From Tistlia sp040905785 (GTDB taxonomy: Bacteria > Pseudomonadota > Alphaproteobacteria > Kiloniellales > DSM-21159): a stretch of DNA of 64,000 nucleotides. Where the stretch lies: the NCBI RefSeq assembly GCF_040905785.1, contig NZ_JBBDQW010000090.1:4570-68569 (forward strand). The letters are read 5' to 3'. The translations under genes were made by a program, and so were the position numbers. Positions 51,345 to 62,960 of this stretch are shown here, in pieces (within the stretch, counting starts at the first letter, position 1; every line of letters starts with the position of its first letter). Below the pieces are notes generated by a model, which was not told the origin of the DNA, ran no database searches, and worked only from the letters and a program-made list of their open reading frames with translations.

Positions 51345-53582
51345 ATGGCTGACCAGCAGGCCCGGCAGCCCGAGTCCGAGGACGAACTCGGCGAGGTGAC
51401 GATCGCGGTGCGGCCCCTCGGGCCGCGCCTGGATCGCTTCGTCGTCTGGTTCTCCGTCGCGATCGGCCTGCTGCACATCTACATGAACGGGCTCGGATCG
51501 CTGTTGCTGCGCGGCGGCGACTGGCTCGCCCGGCAGCTCGGCCTCGAGCTCGCCGCCCTGGAGCCGCTCGGCGACGCCCTGCGCCAGCTGGCGACGCCGC
51601 CGCCGCTGCTGATGAACGCGCTGCACTTCGCCGGCTTCGCGGTGCTGGCGGCGATCATCTATCCGATGATCGCGCGGCCGCGCTTCGCGACCAGCCGTGG
51701 CGGGCTCGTCCTCGATATCTCGATCGGCGTCGTCGCCGCCGCCTCGGGGCTGTTCCTGATCGCCTCGGAGCAGGCGATCTACGACCGCGGCGTGCACCTG
51801 GTCCTGCCCGAGTGGATCGCCGGCGGCCTCCTGATCCTCTGCGGCCTGGAGCTCGTGCGCCGCACCACCGGCTGGATCGTGCCGGTGCTGGTCGTGCTGG
51901 CGCTGTCCTACGCCACCTGGCTGGGGCCGCTGATCGACGGGGTCTTCAAGTTCTCCGGCCTGACCGCCGAGACCGTGCTGTTCCGCAGCGTGTTCGGCGA
52001 CGACGGCCTGTTCGGCAACATCGCCGGCATCTCGGCCAGCATCGTCATCATGTTCATCATCTTCGGCGCCTTCCTGCTGCAGTCGGGGGCCGGCCAGGCG
52101 ATCGTCGACCTCGCCCGGGTCGTGGCCGGCCGGCTGGTCGGCGGGCCCGGCCTGGTCGCCGTCGTCGCCTCGGCGCTGACCGGCACGATCTCGGGCTCGG
52201 CGATCGCCAACACCGCGCAGACCGGGACCATCACGATCCCGCTGATGAAGCGCTCGGGCTATCCGGCGCGCTTCGCGGCGGGCGTCGAGGCGGCGGCCTC
52301 GACCGGCGGCCAGCTGATGCCGCCGATCATGGGCGCCGGCGCCTTCATCATGGCCAACTACACGCGCATTCCCTACACGACGATCATCGCCGTCGCCGCC
52401 CTGCCAGCGATCCTCTACTTCCTGTCGGTCGCCTTCTACGTGCGCATCGAGGCGCGGCGGATCGGCCTCAAGCCCGACCTCGACCACGGCCTCGACGCCC
52501 GCGAGGTCTTCCTGCGCGCCCTGGTCAAGCTGCTCGCCCCGATCGGCGTGCTGATGGGCTGCCTGCTCTACGGCTTCACGCCGACCTACGCCGCCGGCAT
52601 CGCCATCGTCGCGGTCATCGCCGGCTCCTGGCTGACGCGCCAGCCGATGCGCCTGCCCGACGTGCGCGACGCCCTGGCGAGCGGCGTGCGCAATGTCACC
52701 ATGACGGCGGTGCTGCTGGTCGTCATAGGCCTCTTCGTCAACGTCATCCCGACCACCGGCGTCGCCAACATCGTCTCGCTGATGATCACCGAGTGGGCCG
52801 GCAACAGCCTGATCATCGCCTTCGTGCTGATCGCCGTCGCCTCGCTGGTCCTCGGCATGGGGCTGCCGGTGACCGCGGCCTACGTCGTCCTGGCGGTGCT
52901 CTCGGCGCCGGCGTTGCGCGACCTTATCGTCCAGGGCCACCTGCTCGACATGATGGCCGCCGGGACCCTGCCGCAGTCGGCCGCCGTCAGCTTCCTGCTG
53001 GTCGATCCCGAAGCCCTGACCAAGCTGGCCGCGCCGATGGCGCACGACGCCGCGGCGGCCATGCTGGCCGCGGCCGGGCCGGAGATCCTCGGCATCCTGC
53101 GCGACCAGGCGCTGTCGGCCGACGTGCTCACCCTGGCCCTGCTCTCGGCGCACATGACGATCTTCTGGCTGAGCCAGGATTCCAACGTGACGCCGCCGGT
53201 CTGCCTGACCTCCTTCACCGCGGCGGCGATCGCCAAGACCGCGCCGATGGCGACCGGCTTCGAATCCTGGAAGATCGCCAAGGGCCTCTACTTCGTGCCG
53301 CTGCTGTTCTGCTACACCAGCTTCCTCGGCGGCCCCTTCCTCGACTTGGTCGAGATCTTCTTCTTCGCGGCCTTCGGCCTCTATGCCGTTGCCGCCGGCT
53401 TCCAGGGCTACCTGGAGAACCGCATGAACCTGGTCGAGCGCGCGGTCGCCTTCGCCGCCGGCGCGCTGCTGTTCTGGCCCCAGGTCTGGTGGACCCACGG
53501 CGCGGGGCTGACGCTGTTCCTGCTGCTGTTCGCCTGGAACTGGCGCAAAGGCCGGCGCCCGGTCGCCGGCCTGGCGACCTGA
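51345..53582 (+). CDS. TRAP transporter fused permease (4TM-12TM)
   Basis: A 745-residue fused DctQM-type permease that pairs with TAXI proteins. After an acidic 25-residue leader come the small-subunit-like segments, then the large domain with GNIAGISASIVIMFIIFGAFLLQSGAGQAIVDLA, ALTGTISGSAIANTAQTGTITIPLMKRSGYPARFAAGVEAAASTGGQLMPPIMGAGAFIMA and GLPVTAAYVVLAVL. The C-terminal DSNVTPPVCLTSFTAAAIA is conserved in the family. ATG 51345. It is the last gene of the two-gene TAXI-TRAP unit. Confidence 0.94.
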   Translation: MADQQARQPESEDELGEVTIAVRPLGPRLDRFVVWFSVAIGLLHIYMNGLGSLLLRGGDWLARQLGLELAALEPLGDALRQLATPPPLLMNALHFAGFAVLAAIIYPMIARPRFATSRGGLVLDISIGVVAAASGLFLIASEQAIYDRGVHLVLPEWIAGGLLILCGLELVRRTTGWIVPVLVVLALSYATWLGPLIDGVFKFSGLTAETVLFRSVFGDDGLFGNIAGISASIVIMFIIFGAFLLQSGAGQAIVDLARVVAGRLVGGPGLVAVVASALTGTISGSAIANTAQTGTITIPLMKRSGYPARFAAGVEAAASTGGQLMPPIMGAGAFIMANYTRIPYTTIIAVAALPAILYFLSVAFYVRIEARRIGLKPDLDHGLDAREVFLRALVKLLAPIGVLMGCLLYGFTPTYAAGIAIVAVIAGSWLTRQPMRLPDVRDALASGVRNVTMTAVLLVVIGLFVNVIPTTGVANIVSLMITEWAGNSLIIAFVLIAVASLVLGMGLPVTAAYVVLAVLSAPALRDLIVQGHLLDMMAAGTLPQSAAVSFLLVDPEALTKLAAPMAHDAAAAMLAAAGPEILGILRDQALSADVLTLALLSAHMTIFWLSQDSNVTPPVCLTSFTAAAIAKTAPMATGFESWKIAKGLYFVPLLFCYTSFLGGPFLDLVEIFFFAAFGLYAVAAGFQGYLENRMNLVERAVAFAAGALLFWPQVWWTHGAGLTLFLLLFAWNWRKGRRPVAGLAT

Positions 53583-53613
53583 GCCGGCCGGAGCGGAAGC
53601 AGGTGGCCGGCGC

Positions 53614-53721
53614 TCAGTCCTCGCGCCACTCGCGAGTCAGCAGGTAGAGGCTGCGCGCCGCGCCGACCATGCCCGCCAGGAAGGCCAGGACGACCAGGGT
53701 TCCGAGAATCTCTTCGGGCAT
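53614..53721 (-). CDS. 35-residue single-pass membrane peptide
   Basis: A short frame with strong translation signals: AAGGAGG 5 nt before ATG 53721, TGA at 53614. The peptide begins MPEEILGTLVVLAFLAGMVG, continues with AARSLYLLTREW and ends in RED; it is one transmembrane helix with a charged C-terminus. Not recognised. It is convergent with the TRAP permease (31-bp gap) and divergent from coxG. The 267-bp region 53722-53988 between it and coxG holds no other gene. Confidence 0.6.
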   Translation of the reverse strand: MPEEILGTLVVLAFLAGMVGAARSLYLLTREWRED

Positions 53722-53988
53722 CGAGGCCTCCTTGCTTCGGGTCCGCCGGACCGGGCGACCTCGTTTCCCCGAGGACGTTTCCCGGTGGATCGCCGATTGT
53801 CTGCCCCGGATCGAGATCGACCAGGAATGATCTAAAGTCACATGCCGGCCATCCGGTTCCCACAGTTTCGCCAAGGTCCGGCCCGAGCCCTGCTGCCGGC
53901 GATTGGCGACCGGCCCGCGAGGCGTTAGGCTCCGCGCCGTGACCGGCCGAGGCGGCCGGCGGGAGGCAGCCAAGAAGGGGACGAGCCC

Positions 53989-54785
53989 ATGCAGATGTCC
54001 GGCGAGTATCGAATCGAGGCACCGCGCCAGAAGGTCTGGGAAGCGCTCAACGACCCGGCGGTGCTGAAGGCCTGCATCCCCGGCTGCGAGAGCCTGGAGA
54101 AGAGCGCCGACAACCAGTTCGACGCGACGGTGCGCGCCAAGGTCGGCCCGGTGAGCGCCAAGTTCAACGGCTCGGTCACGCTTTCCGACATCGTCGAGGC
54201 CGAGAGCTACACGATCTCCGGCACCGGCAAGGGCGGCGCGGCCGGCATGGCCTCCGGCAGCGCCAAGGTCCACTTGGCCGACGCCGAGGGCGGCGCCACG
54301 ACCCTGGCCTACGAGGTCGAGGCCAAGGTCAGCGGCAAGATCGCCCAGATCGGCGCCCGCCTGATCGACTCGACCGCCAAGAAGTACGCCGACGAGTTCT
54401 TCGCGAAGTTCCGCGAGATCCTGGAGGGCGAGGGCGCCGCGCCATCGACCCCCGCAGCGACGCCGGCCGCGACGGCTCCGGCGGCCGCGCCCGAGCCGGC
54501 ACCCGCTCCCGCGCCGGCACCGCCGCCGCGACCGGACCTGGAGGCCGCTCCGCTCGCCGAGGCGGCCTCGGCGACGGCGGCGGCCCCCCCGCGGCGGCGG
54601 CGGCGACGACGCCTGACGCGGCGCCGGCCGAGGCGCCGCGCGAGAGCGTCCAGGACCGGGCGACCCGGACGACCGCCGAGGTCGACAGCACGGTGCGGCG
54701 CAAGCGGGGCCTGCCGCCGCTCGCCTGGATCGCCCTGCTGGTCGCCATCGTGGCGACCCTGCTGCTGGTCTTCGGGCTCGGCTGA
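53989..54785 (+). CDS. coxG: CoxG-like SRPBCC membrane-anchor protein, frameshifted in this sequence
   Basis: Residues 1-150 form a CoxG/SRPBCC domain (SGEYRIEAPRQKVWEALNDPAVLKACIPGCESLE; VTLSDIVEAESYTISGTGKGG), followed by a Pro/Ala-rich linker. In the literal frame the protein then turns into an Arg-rich nonsense tail. With one extra base at the C7 tract (54584-54590) the frame becomes TTPDAAPAEAPRESVQD, then a C-terminal membrane helix LPPLAWIALLVAIVATLLLVFGLG and a TGA at 54783-54785, exactly the CoxG layout. CoxG anchors CO dehydrogenase to the membrane in Oligotropha. Either a sequencing/assembly indel or a phase-variable tract. Confidence 0.85.
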
Positions 54786-55088
54786 GGCGGGCGCGCGCGC
54801 CGCCGCGAACGCCCGCTGGATCCCGCGGGAGCCTCGGGGACGCTCCAACAAGTCCTTGAAAGCCCCGCGCTTTCCCCGGGCGGCACGGAGACCGCCCGGT
54901 CTTGACCGCGTTCCGGTCGCGGCCCACACTGCCCGCAGCGGTCGAATTCCGGCGCCGGGAACCGGCGTCGCGCCAGCCGGCGCGGCTCCGAACCTTTTTC
55001 TGCGCCGGAACCGCCAAGAACCACGATCCGCCGAGCGCCTCCGCCAAGGGGGCGAATCGTCGACGGACACGCAACAGGAGGGAGAGGC

Positions 55089-55556
<468 letters not shown>

Positions 55557-55560
55557 GCAG

Positions 55561-57924
<2,364 letters not shown>

Positions 57925-57940
57925 AGGGAGGACGACCGCA

Positions 57941-58735
57941 ATGTACGACTTCACCTACCACCGTCCTTCCTCGATCGAGGAGGCGGCGAAGCTGCTGGCC
58001 GGCGCCGAGGACGGCAAGCTCCTGGCCGGCGGCCACACCCTGCTGCCGACGCTCAAGCAGCGGCTCGCCCAGCCGAGCGACGTCGTCGACCTGGCCGGCA
58101 TCGCCGAGCTCAAGGGCATCTCGGAGGCCGGCGGCGCGCTCCTCGTCGGCGCCATGACGACCCACGGCGAGGTCCACCGCTCGGAGCTGGTCCGCGCGAA
58201 GATCCCGGCGCTGGCGCACATGGCCAGCGACATCGGCGACTCCCAGGTCCGCCACCGCGGCACCCTCGGCGGCTCGATCGCCAACGCCGACCCGGCGGCG
58301 GACTACCCGGCGGCGGTCGTCGGGCTCTGCGCCACCGTGCGCACCGACCGCCGTGAGATCGCCGGCCAGGACTTCTTCACCGGCCTCTTCGAGACCGCCC
58401 TCGACGAGCAGGAGCTGGTCGTCTCGGTCTCCTTCCCGGTGCCCGAGAAGGCCGGCTACGCCAAGTTCGCCAACCCGGCCTCGCGCTACCCCATCGTCGG
58501 CGTCATGGTCGCCCGGACCGGCGAGGGCGTGCGCGTCGCCGTCACCGGCGCCGGCCCCAGCGTCTACCGCTGGAGCGAGGCCGAGCAGGCGCTGACCGCC
58601 AACTGGTCGGCCGAGGCCCTCAAGGACCTGACCGCCAGCCCCGAGGGCCTCAACAGCGACATCCATGCCTCGGCGGAGTACCGGGCGCACCTGGTCGCGG
58701 TCATGGCCAAGCGCGCGCTGGCCTCGGCCGGCTGA
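57941..58735 (+). CDS. coxM: molybdenum hydroxylase FAD-binding medium subunit
   Basis: A 264-residue FAD subunit: N-terminal YHRPSSIEEAAKLL, the pyrophosphate-binding LLAGGHTLLPTLKQRLAQP, the second FAD motif RHRGTLGGSIANADPAADYPA, and a C-terminal CODH_C domain with AEYRAHLVAVMAKRAL. It receives electrons from CoxS. It starts at ATG 57941 (GAGGGAGGA site), 16 nt after coxL, and is the last gene before an intrinsic terminator. Confidence 0.95.
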   Translation: MYDFTYHRPSSIEEAAKLLAGAEDGKLLAGGHTLLPTLKQRLAQPSDVVDLAGIAELKGISEAGGALLVGAMTTHGEVHRSELVRAKIPALAHMASDIGDSQVRHRGTLGGSIANADPAADYPAAVVGLCATVRTDRREIAGQDFFTGLFETALDEQELVVSVSFPVPEKAGYAKFANPASRYPIVGVMVARTGEGVRVAVTGAGPSVYRWSEAEQALTANWSAEALKDLTASPEGLNSDIHASAEYRAHLVAVMAKRALASAG

Positions 58736-58757
58736 GGACGGCCGCCGACGAGAACGG

Positions 58758-58788
58758 AAAAGGCCGGGCCCTCGCGCCCGGCCTTTTT
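58758..58788 (+). terminator. intrinsic terminator after coxM
   Basis: AAAA, stem GGCCGGGC (58762-58769), loop CCTCGC, stem GCCCGGCC (58776-58783), TTTTT (58784-58788). A textbook Rho-independent terminator 22 nt after the coxM stop; the A tract on the left would also work on the minus strand. Confidence 0.92.
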
Positions 58789-58882
58789 CTTGGGCGCATC
58801 GCGAGCGGGGTGAACCGTCCGGCGGCGGGCGAAGTTGACAGGGATCTGCGAAGCGACCCGGAAAGACGCTAACCTGCCGCCC

Positions 58883-61800
58883 ATGCGCCCTCTCTCGATC
58901 GTCCTGCTCGCGCTGCTCGGCCTGGTCCTGCTGGCCGGCGCGGCGCTCTGGCTGCTGCGCCTGCCGCTCGCCGAGTGGGGCCTGGCGCGCTGGCTCGAGG
59001 GACGCGGCCTGGAGGGCTCGGCCGAGGTCGTGCGCCTCGACCTCGAGGGCGCCGAGCTCACCGACCTCGTCTTGGACGGCCAGGCCGCGCGGCGCGTCCG
59101 CATCGCCTACGACCTGCCGGCCCTGGTCCGGACCGGCGCGCTCGAGGGGCTCGAGGTCGAGGGCCTGCGGCTCGCCGCCGACCTGACCGCCGAGCGCCCG
59201 CTCGGCCGGCTGCCCGAGGCCTTCGCCGGAGAGGCAGCGGGCAGCGGAGAGCCCTTCGCCCTGCCCGTCCTGCCGCCGGTCACGCTCGCCGACGCCGAGC
59301 TCGCCCTCGCCACCGCGCGCGGGCCGCTGCGCCTCAGGCTCGACGGCGGCCTCGCCCCCGCGCCCGATGCGCCCCTGGCCAATGCCCGGCGCCTCGACCT
59401 GACGCTCGATACCCTGGAGGGGCCGCTGCGCCTCGGCGGGCACGCCGAGGGCCTCTACGTGCCGGGCGACGGCAGCGGCAGCCGGCTCGACCTGACCCTC
59501 GAGTCGCGGGACGGCCCGCCGGTCTCGGTCGCGGCCTCGGGCGCGATCGCCGAGGGCATCCTCGACCTCTCGTTCGACCTCGCGGGCGACGCGCCGCTGC
59601 TCGCCGGGCTCGCCGCCCTGCCCGCCGGCAGCCGGCCCGAGGCCGGCCGTCTCGCGCTGCGGGGCCGCGCCGAGGCCGAGACGGCGGCGCTGCTGGCCGG
59701 CGAGGCGACGCGCCTCCTGACCGACCCCGAGGCCCTGCGCGCGCTAGACCTCGCGCTCACCCTCGAGGGCGTCGCCCTGCCCGGGCGGGGCCGCGACCTC
59801 ACCCTCGACAGCGGGCTCGTCCTGGAGGCGCGGGCGGAGGGGCGGCGCCTGCGGCTCGCCCCGCTCGCGGCCTCGGCCGGCGCGCTCGACGCCGGCTGGC
59901 TGGCCGCGCTCGGCCTGCCGGCGCCGCTCGCCGAGGCGCTGGCCGGAGGCGGTCGCCTGGCCGTGACCTCGCCCGGCGGGGCGCCATTGGTCCTGCCGCT
60001 CGGCGAGGACCCGCCGCGCCTGGAGATCGACCTCGCGGCCGACCTCGCGCCGTCTGCCGGCGGCAACCTCCAGGCGACCCTCACCGGCAGCCTGCTGGCC
60101 GGGACTCTTGCGACCCTGCCGCCCGAGATCACGGGCCGCCTCGACGGCACCCTCGCGGCCGCGGCGCTGGACCTCCCGGGCCTCGGCCGCCTGGCCCAGG
60201 CGGAGGGCGGCTTCCTGCTGGCGCTCTCCGCGGAGGAGACAAGCCTGACGCTCGACCGGCCGCTGGCGATCACCGGCCTGGAGGCGGCTGCGCCGCTGCT
60301 GGCCGGCCTCGATCCCGGCTGGCGCCCCCTGCTGGAGCGGCCGCTCGACGTGACCGTTGGCGCGGCGGGACAGGCGGCAGGTAGCCTTGTCCAGAGCCAG
60401 GCCGGCATGCGGATCGCGCTGCCGGCCGCCCTCGACCTCGCCGCCGGCGAGGCGAGCCTCCGGGCCGAGCTGGACGGCAGCCTGGCGCTCTCGGAGACCG
60501 GCACGCTGGAGCAGGCCGACGTCAGGCTCGCCGGCCTCACCGCCGCGGCCTTGCCGACGCCCTACGGCGAGCTGCGCAGCCTGGCGCTCTCGGGGCGCTT
60601 CGAGGGCGTGCCGGAGGCGGCGAACGGCCGGGCGACCGCACGCTTCCTCCTGGCCGACTTGGCGGCCGAAGGTGCCGGTGCCCCCGATCTCGAGGGCGAG
60701 ATCGCGCTCGACCTCGGCTGGGACGCGCAGGCCCTGACGCTCAGCCTGAGCGAGCCGGGCCGGCTCGCGCTCTCGGGCTTCGCCGAGCCCCTGGCCCCGC
60801 TGGTCGAGCGCCTCGAGCTGGCCCTGGCCGGCGCCAGCCTCAGCGTCGGCGCGAACCTGGAGCTCGCGGCCGAGGCCGCTCTGGAGCCGACCGGACTGAA
60901 CATCGACGGCCGCGGCGGCCAGGACGACCTGATCCTCTCGGCCGGCAGCCTGACGCTCGACCTCACAAGGCCCGAGGGCGGCGAGTGGCAGGGCACGGTC
61001 GTCGCCGGCGGCCTCGACGCCCGCCTCGCCGAACCCGCCGCGACCCTGCGCGGCGCCCGCCTCGTGGCCCGCCTTCAAGGCTCCGAAGTCGACCTGGAGC
61101 TCGCCGGCGCGACCCTCGCCTCGAGCGCCGAGCCGCCGCTGTTCCCGGCCCTCGCCCTCTCCGGCAGCGGCGAGCTCGCCGGCCAGGCGCTGCGCTACCG
61201 CCTGCGCGGCCGCGGCCTGGAGGGGGCGCTCGACCTCGCCGCGACCGGCCGCCAGGACTTCGAGGCGGGCGCCGGCAGCGCCGAGGTCACGGTCGCACCG
61301 CTGGTCTTCCAGACCGGCGGCCTGCAGCCCGGCGACCTTCATCCGGCACTGGCCGACCTCGAGCGCGCGACCGGCAGCGCCAGCGCCCGGCTCGCCCTGC
61401 GCCTCGGCGGCACGACGCGGATGACCGGCGGCATCGAGCTGTCCGAGGTCGGCTTCACCGCCGCCGGCGCCACGGTCGAGGGCCTCGACCTCGACCTCGC
61501 GCTCGAGTCCCTGTCGCCGCCGGCGAGCCCGCCCGGCCAGCCCTTCTCGATCGCGCGCATCGACGTCGGGGTGCCGCTGACCGGCGTCACCGGGACCTTG
61601 CAGCTGCGCCCGGCCGGCGCCGCCAGCGAGCTTCTCGTCGAGCGCGCCGAGGCCGGCTTCCTGGACGGACGCCTGGCGGTCGAGAATGCCCTGCTCGACC
61701 CGGCGGCCAAGCGCTACGACGTGACCCTGCTGGTCGAGGGGGTCGACCTCGAGCGCCTGCTCGCCCTGGCCGACCTCCCCGAGGTCTCGGGCAGCGGACG

Positions 61801-62206
61801 TCTCAGCGGCGCGATCCCGGTGTCGCTGGTCGAGGGTGCGCTGGTGATCCGCGAGGGCGCGCTCGAAGCTCGGTCACCCGGCGTCATCGCCTTCCGGTCG
61901 GAAGAGGCGCGCCAGGCCCTGGCCTCCGGCGGCGAGCAGGTCGAGCTGATGCTGCAGGCCCTGGAGGATTTCCGCTACCAGGTGCTGCGCCTGAGCGTCG
62001 ACAAGCCGGCCGAGGGCGACAGCAGCGTCTTCCTCAAGCTCGAGGGCCACAATCCGGCGGTGCTCGACGGCCAGCCCTTCGTGCTGAACGTCAACCTGAC
62101 CAGCAACGCCGCGCCGCTGCTCGCCGCGCTCGCGCGAGGAACGGAAATCTCCGACAGCCTCGTTGAAGAACTGTTGCAGGGACGCGGACTGGGGGTCGGG
62201 CGCTGA
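58883..62206 (+). CDS. ydbH: YdbH-like AsmA-superfamily intermembrane lipid transport protein
   Basis: An 1107-residue protein: one N-terminal membrane helix (IVLLALLGLVLLAGAALWLLRLPL) then a long, Leu/Ala/Gly/Glu-rich series of beta-strand repeats typical of AsmA-like lipid-conduit proteins. The C-terminal 250 residues match the YdbH block (LSGAIPVSLVEGALVIREGALEARSPGVIAFR; LDGQPFVLNVNLTSNAAPLL). With YnbE it bridges inner and outer membranes for phospholipid transport in E. coli. ATG 58883 lacks a clear ribosome-binding site. The ynbE and ydbL genes follow, as in E. coli. Confidence 0.9.
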   Translation: MRPLSIVLLALLGLVLLAGAALWLLRLPLAEWGLARWLEGRGLEGSAEVVRLDLEGAELTDLVLDGQAARRVRIAYDLPALVRTGALEGLEVEGLRLAADLTAERPLGRLPEAFAGEAAGSGEPFALPVLPPVTLADAELALATARGPLRLRLDGGLAPAPDAPLANARRLDLTLDTLEGPLRLGGHAEGLYVPGDGSGSRLDLTLESRDGPPVSVAASGAIAEGILDLSFDLAGDAPLLAGLAALPAGSRPEAGRLALRGRAEAETAALLAGEATRLLTDPEALRALDLALTLEGVALPGRGRDLTLDSGLVLEARAEGRRLRLAPLAASAGALDAGWLAALGLPAPLAEALAGGGRLAVTSPGGAPLVLPLGEDPPRLEIDLAADLAPSAGGNLQATLTGSLLAGTLATLPPEITGRLDGTLAAAALDLPGLGRLAQAEGGFLLALSAEETSLTLDRPLAITGLEAAAPLLAGLDPGWRPLLERPLDVTVGAAGQAAGSLVQSQAGMRIALPAALDLAAGEASLRAELDGSLALSETGTLEQADVRLAGLTAAALPTPYGELRSLALSGRFEGVPEAANGRATARFLLADLAAEGAGAPDLEGEIALDLGWDAQALTLSLSEPGRLALSGFAEPLAPLVERLELALAGASLSVGANLELAAEAALEPTGLNIDGRGGQDDLILSAGSLTLDLTRPEGGEWQGTVVAGGLDARLAEPAATLRGARLVARLQGSEVDLELAGATLASSAEPPLFPALALSGSGELAGQALRYRLRGRGLEGALDLAATGRQDFEAGAGSAEVTVAPLVFQTGGLQPGDLHPALADLERATGSASARLALRLGGTTRMTGGIELSEVGFTAAGATVEGLDLDLALESLSPPASPPGQPFSIARIDVGVPLTGVTGTLQLRPAGAASELLVERAEAGFLDGRLAVENALLDPAAKRYDVTLLVEGVDLERLLALADLPEVSGSGRLSGAIPVSLVEGALVIREGALEARSPGVIAFRSEEARQALASGGEQVELMLQALEDFRYQVLRLSVDKPAEGDSSVFLKLEGHNPAVLDGQPFVLNVNLTSNAAPLLAALARGTEISDSLVEELLQGRGLGVGR

Positions 62207-62331
62207 CGCCAGCCGCCGGGCGCTCGGCCCTGTCGCCGCCACGCGCTGCAGCCCTGGTCGCAGGGTTTGCGCTATGCTAGCCATAAGGCCGGGTCGCCGA
62301 GGCGTCCGGCCGCCATCTTGCGGGGAAAGCC

Positions 62332-62574
62332 ATGCTCCATCACATCTCACGATCGGTCGCGTCCCCCTTCCCGCTCCGCGACAGCCGGATCGGCGGTCTC
62401 GGCCTGGCGCTCGCCGCCGCCGGGCTGCTCGCCGCCTGCCAGCCGACCGTTCGGCTCGAGGCGCCGAGGGAACCGATCACCATCAACCTCAACGTCAAGC
62501 TCGACGCCGACGTCCGGGTCCGCCTGGAGGAGAAGGCGCGCGAGGACATCACAGAGAATCCCGAGATTTTCTAG
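62332..62574 (+). CDS. ynbE: YnbE-like lipoprotein
   Basis: An 80-residue protein with a lipoprotein signal (GLALAAAGLLAAC, lipobox LLAAC with the cysteine at 36) and a short mature part carrying the YnbE pattern TVRLEAPREPITINLNVKLDADV followed by RVRLEEKAREDI. In E. coli YnbE extends YdbH to the outer membrane. ATG 62332 has a GGGGAAAG site. The 125-bp gap after ydbH contains a TATGCT hexamer (62273-62278) that could be a -10, so ynbE may also have its own promoter. Confidence 0.9.
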   Translation: MLHHISRSVASPFPLRDSRIGGLGLALAAAGLLAACQPTVRLEAPREPITINLNVKLDADVRVRLEEKAREDITENPEIF

Positions 62575-62606
62575 GCGGGACGCGGGAAAAGGATCAGGTG
62601 AACGCC

Positions 62607-62960
62607 ATGATGAGCCGACGTTTCTTCCTTACCGCCCTGGCCGCGGGCGGCCTCTGCGCGACGCTGCTCGGGCCGGTGCTGACCGGTGCCGGCACCGCCT
62701 GGGCGCAGACCCCCGAAGACCTGCTGCGCGCCGGCACCGCCGGCGAGCGCTGGGACGGCTTCATGGAGGCGCGCGACGGCAGCGCCGCCGCGACGGTCGA
62801 GGCGATCAACGACAAGCGCCGCAACGTCTACGTCCGGCGCGCCGGCGAGCAGGGCGTACCGTCCGAGGAGGTCGCCAAGGTCTACGCCCAGGAGATCATC
62901 GCCAAGGCCCCCTCGGGCAGCTGGATCAAGCGCCAGGACGGGTCGTGGGTCCAGAAGTGA
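62607..62960 (+). CDS. ydbL: YdbL-like DUF1318 protein
   Basis: A 117-residue exported protein: signal peptide MMSRRFFLTALAAGGLCATLLG, cleavage near AWAQ, then DUF1318 features (DGFMEARDGSAAATVEAINDKRRNVYVRRAGEQG, VAKVYAQEIIAKAPSGSWIK). In E. coli YdbL modulates YdbH-YnbE assembly. ATG 62607 has an AGGTGA site 5 nt upstream. Its stop overlaps the GTG of the next gene (GTGA). Confidence 0.9.
   Translation: MMSRRFFLTALAAGGLCATLLGPVLTGAGTAWAQTPEDLLRAGTAGERWDGFMEARDGSAAATVEAINDKRRNVYVRRAGEQGVPSEEVAKVYAQEIIAKAPSGSWIKRQDGSWVQK

Noticed and set aside
58835..58882. TTG at 58835 as an upstream start of the YdbH-like protein.
   Set aside because: It would add 16 polar residues before the membrane helix; the TTGACA there looks more like a promoter -35 hexamer, although no well-spaced -10 was found.
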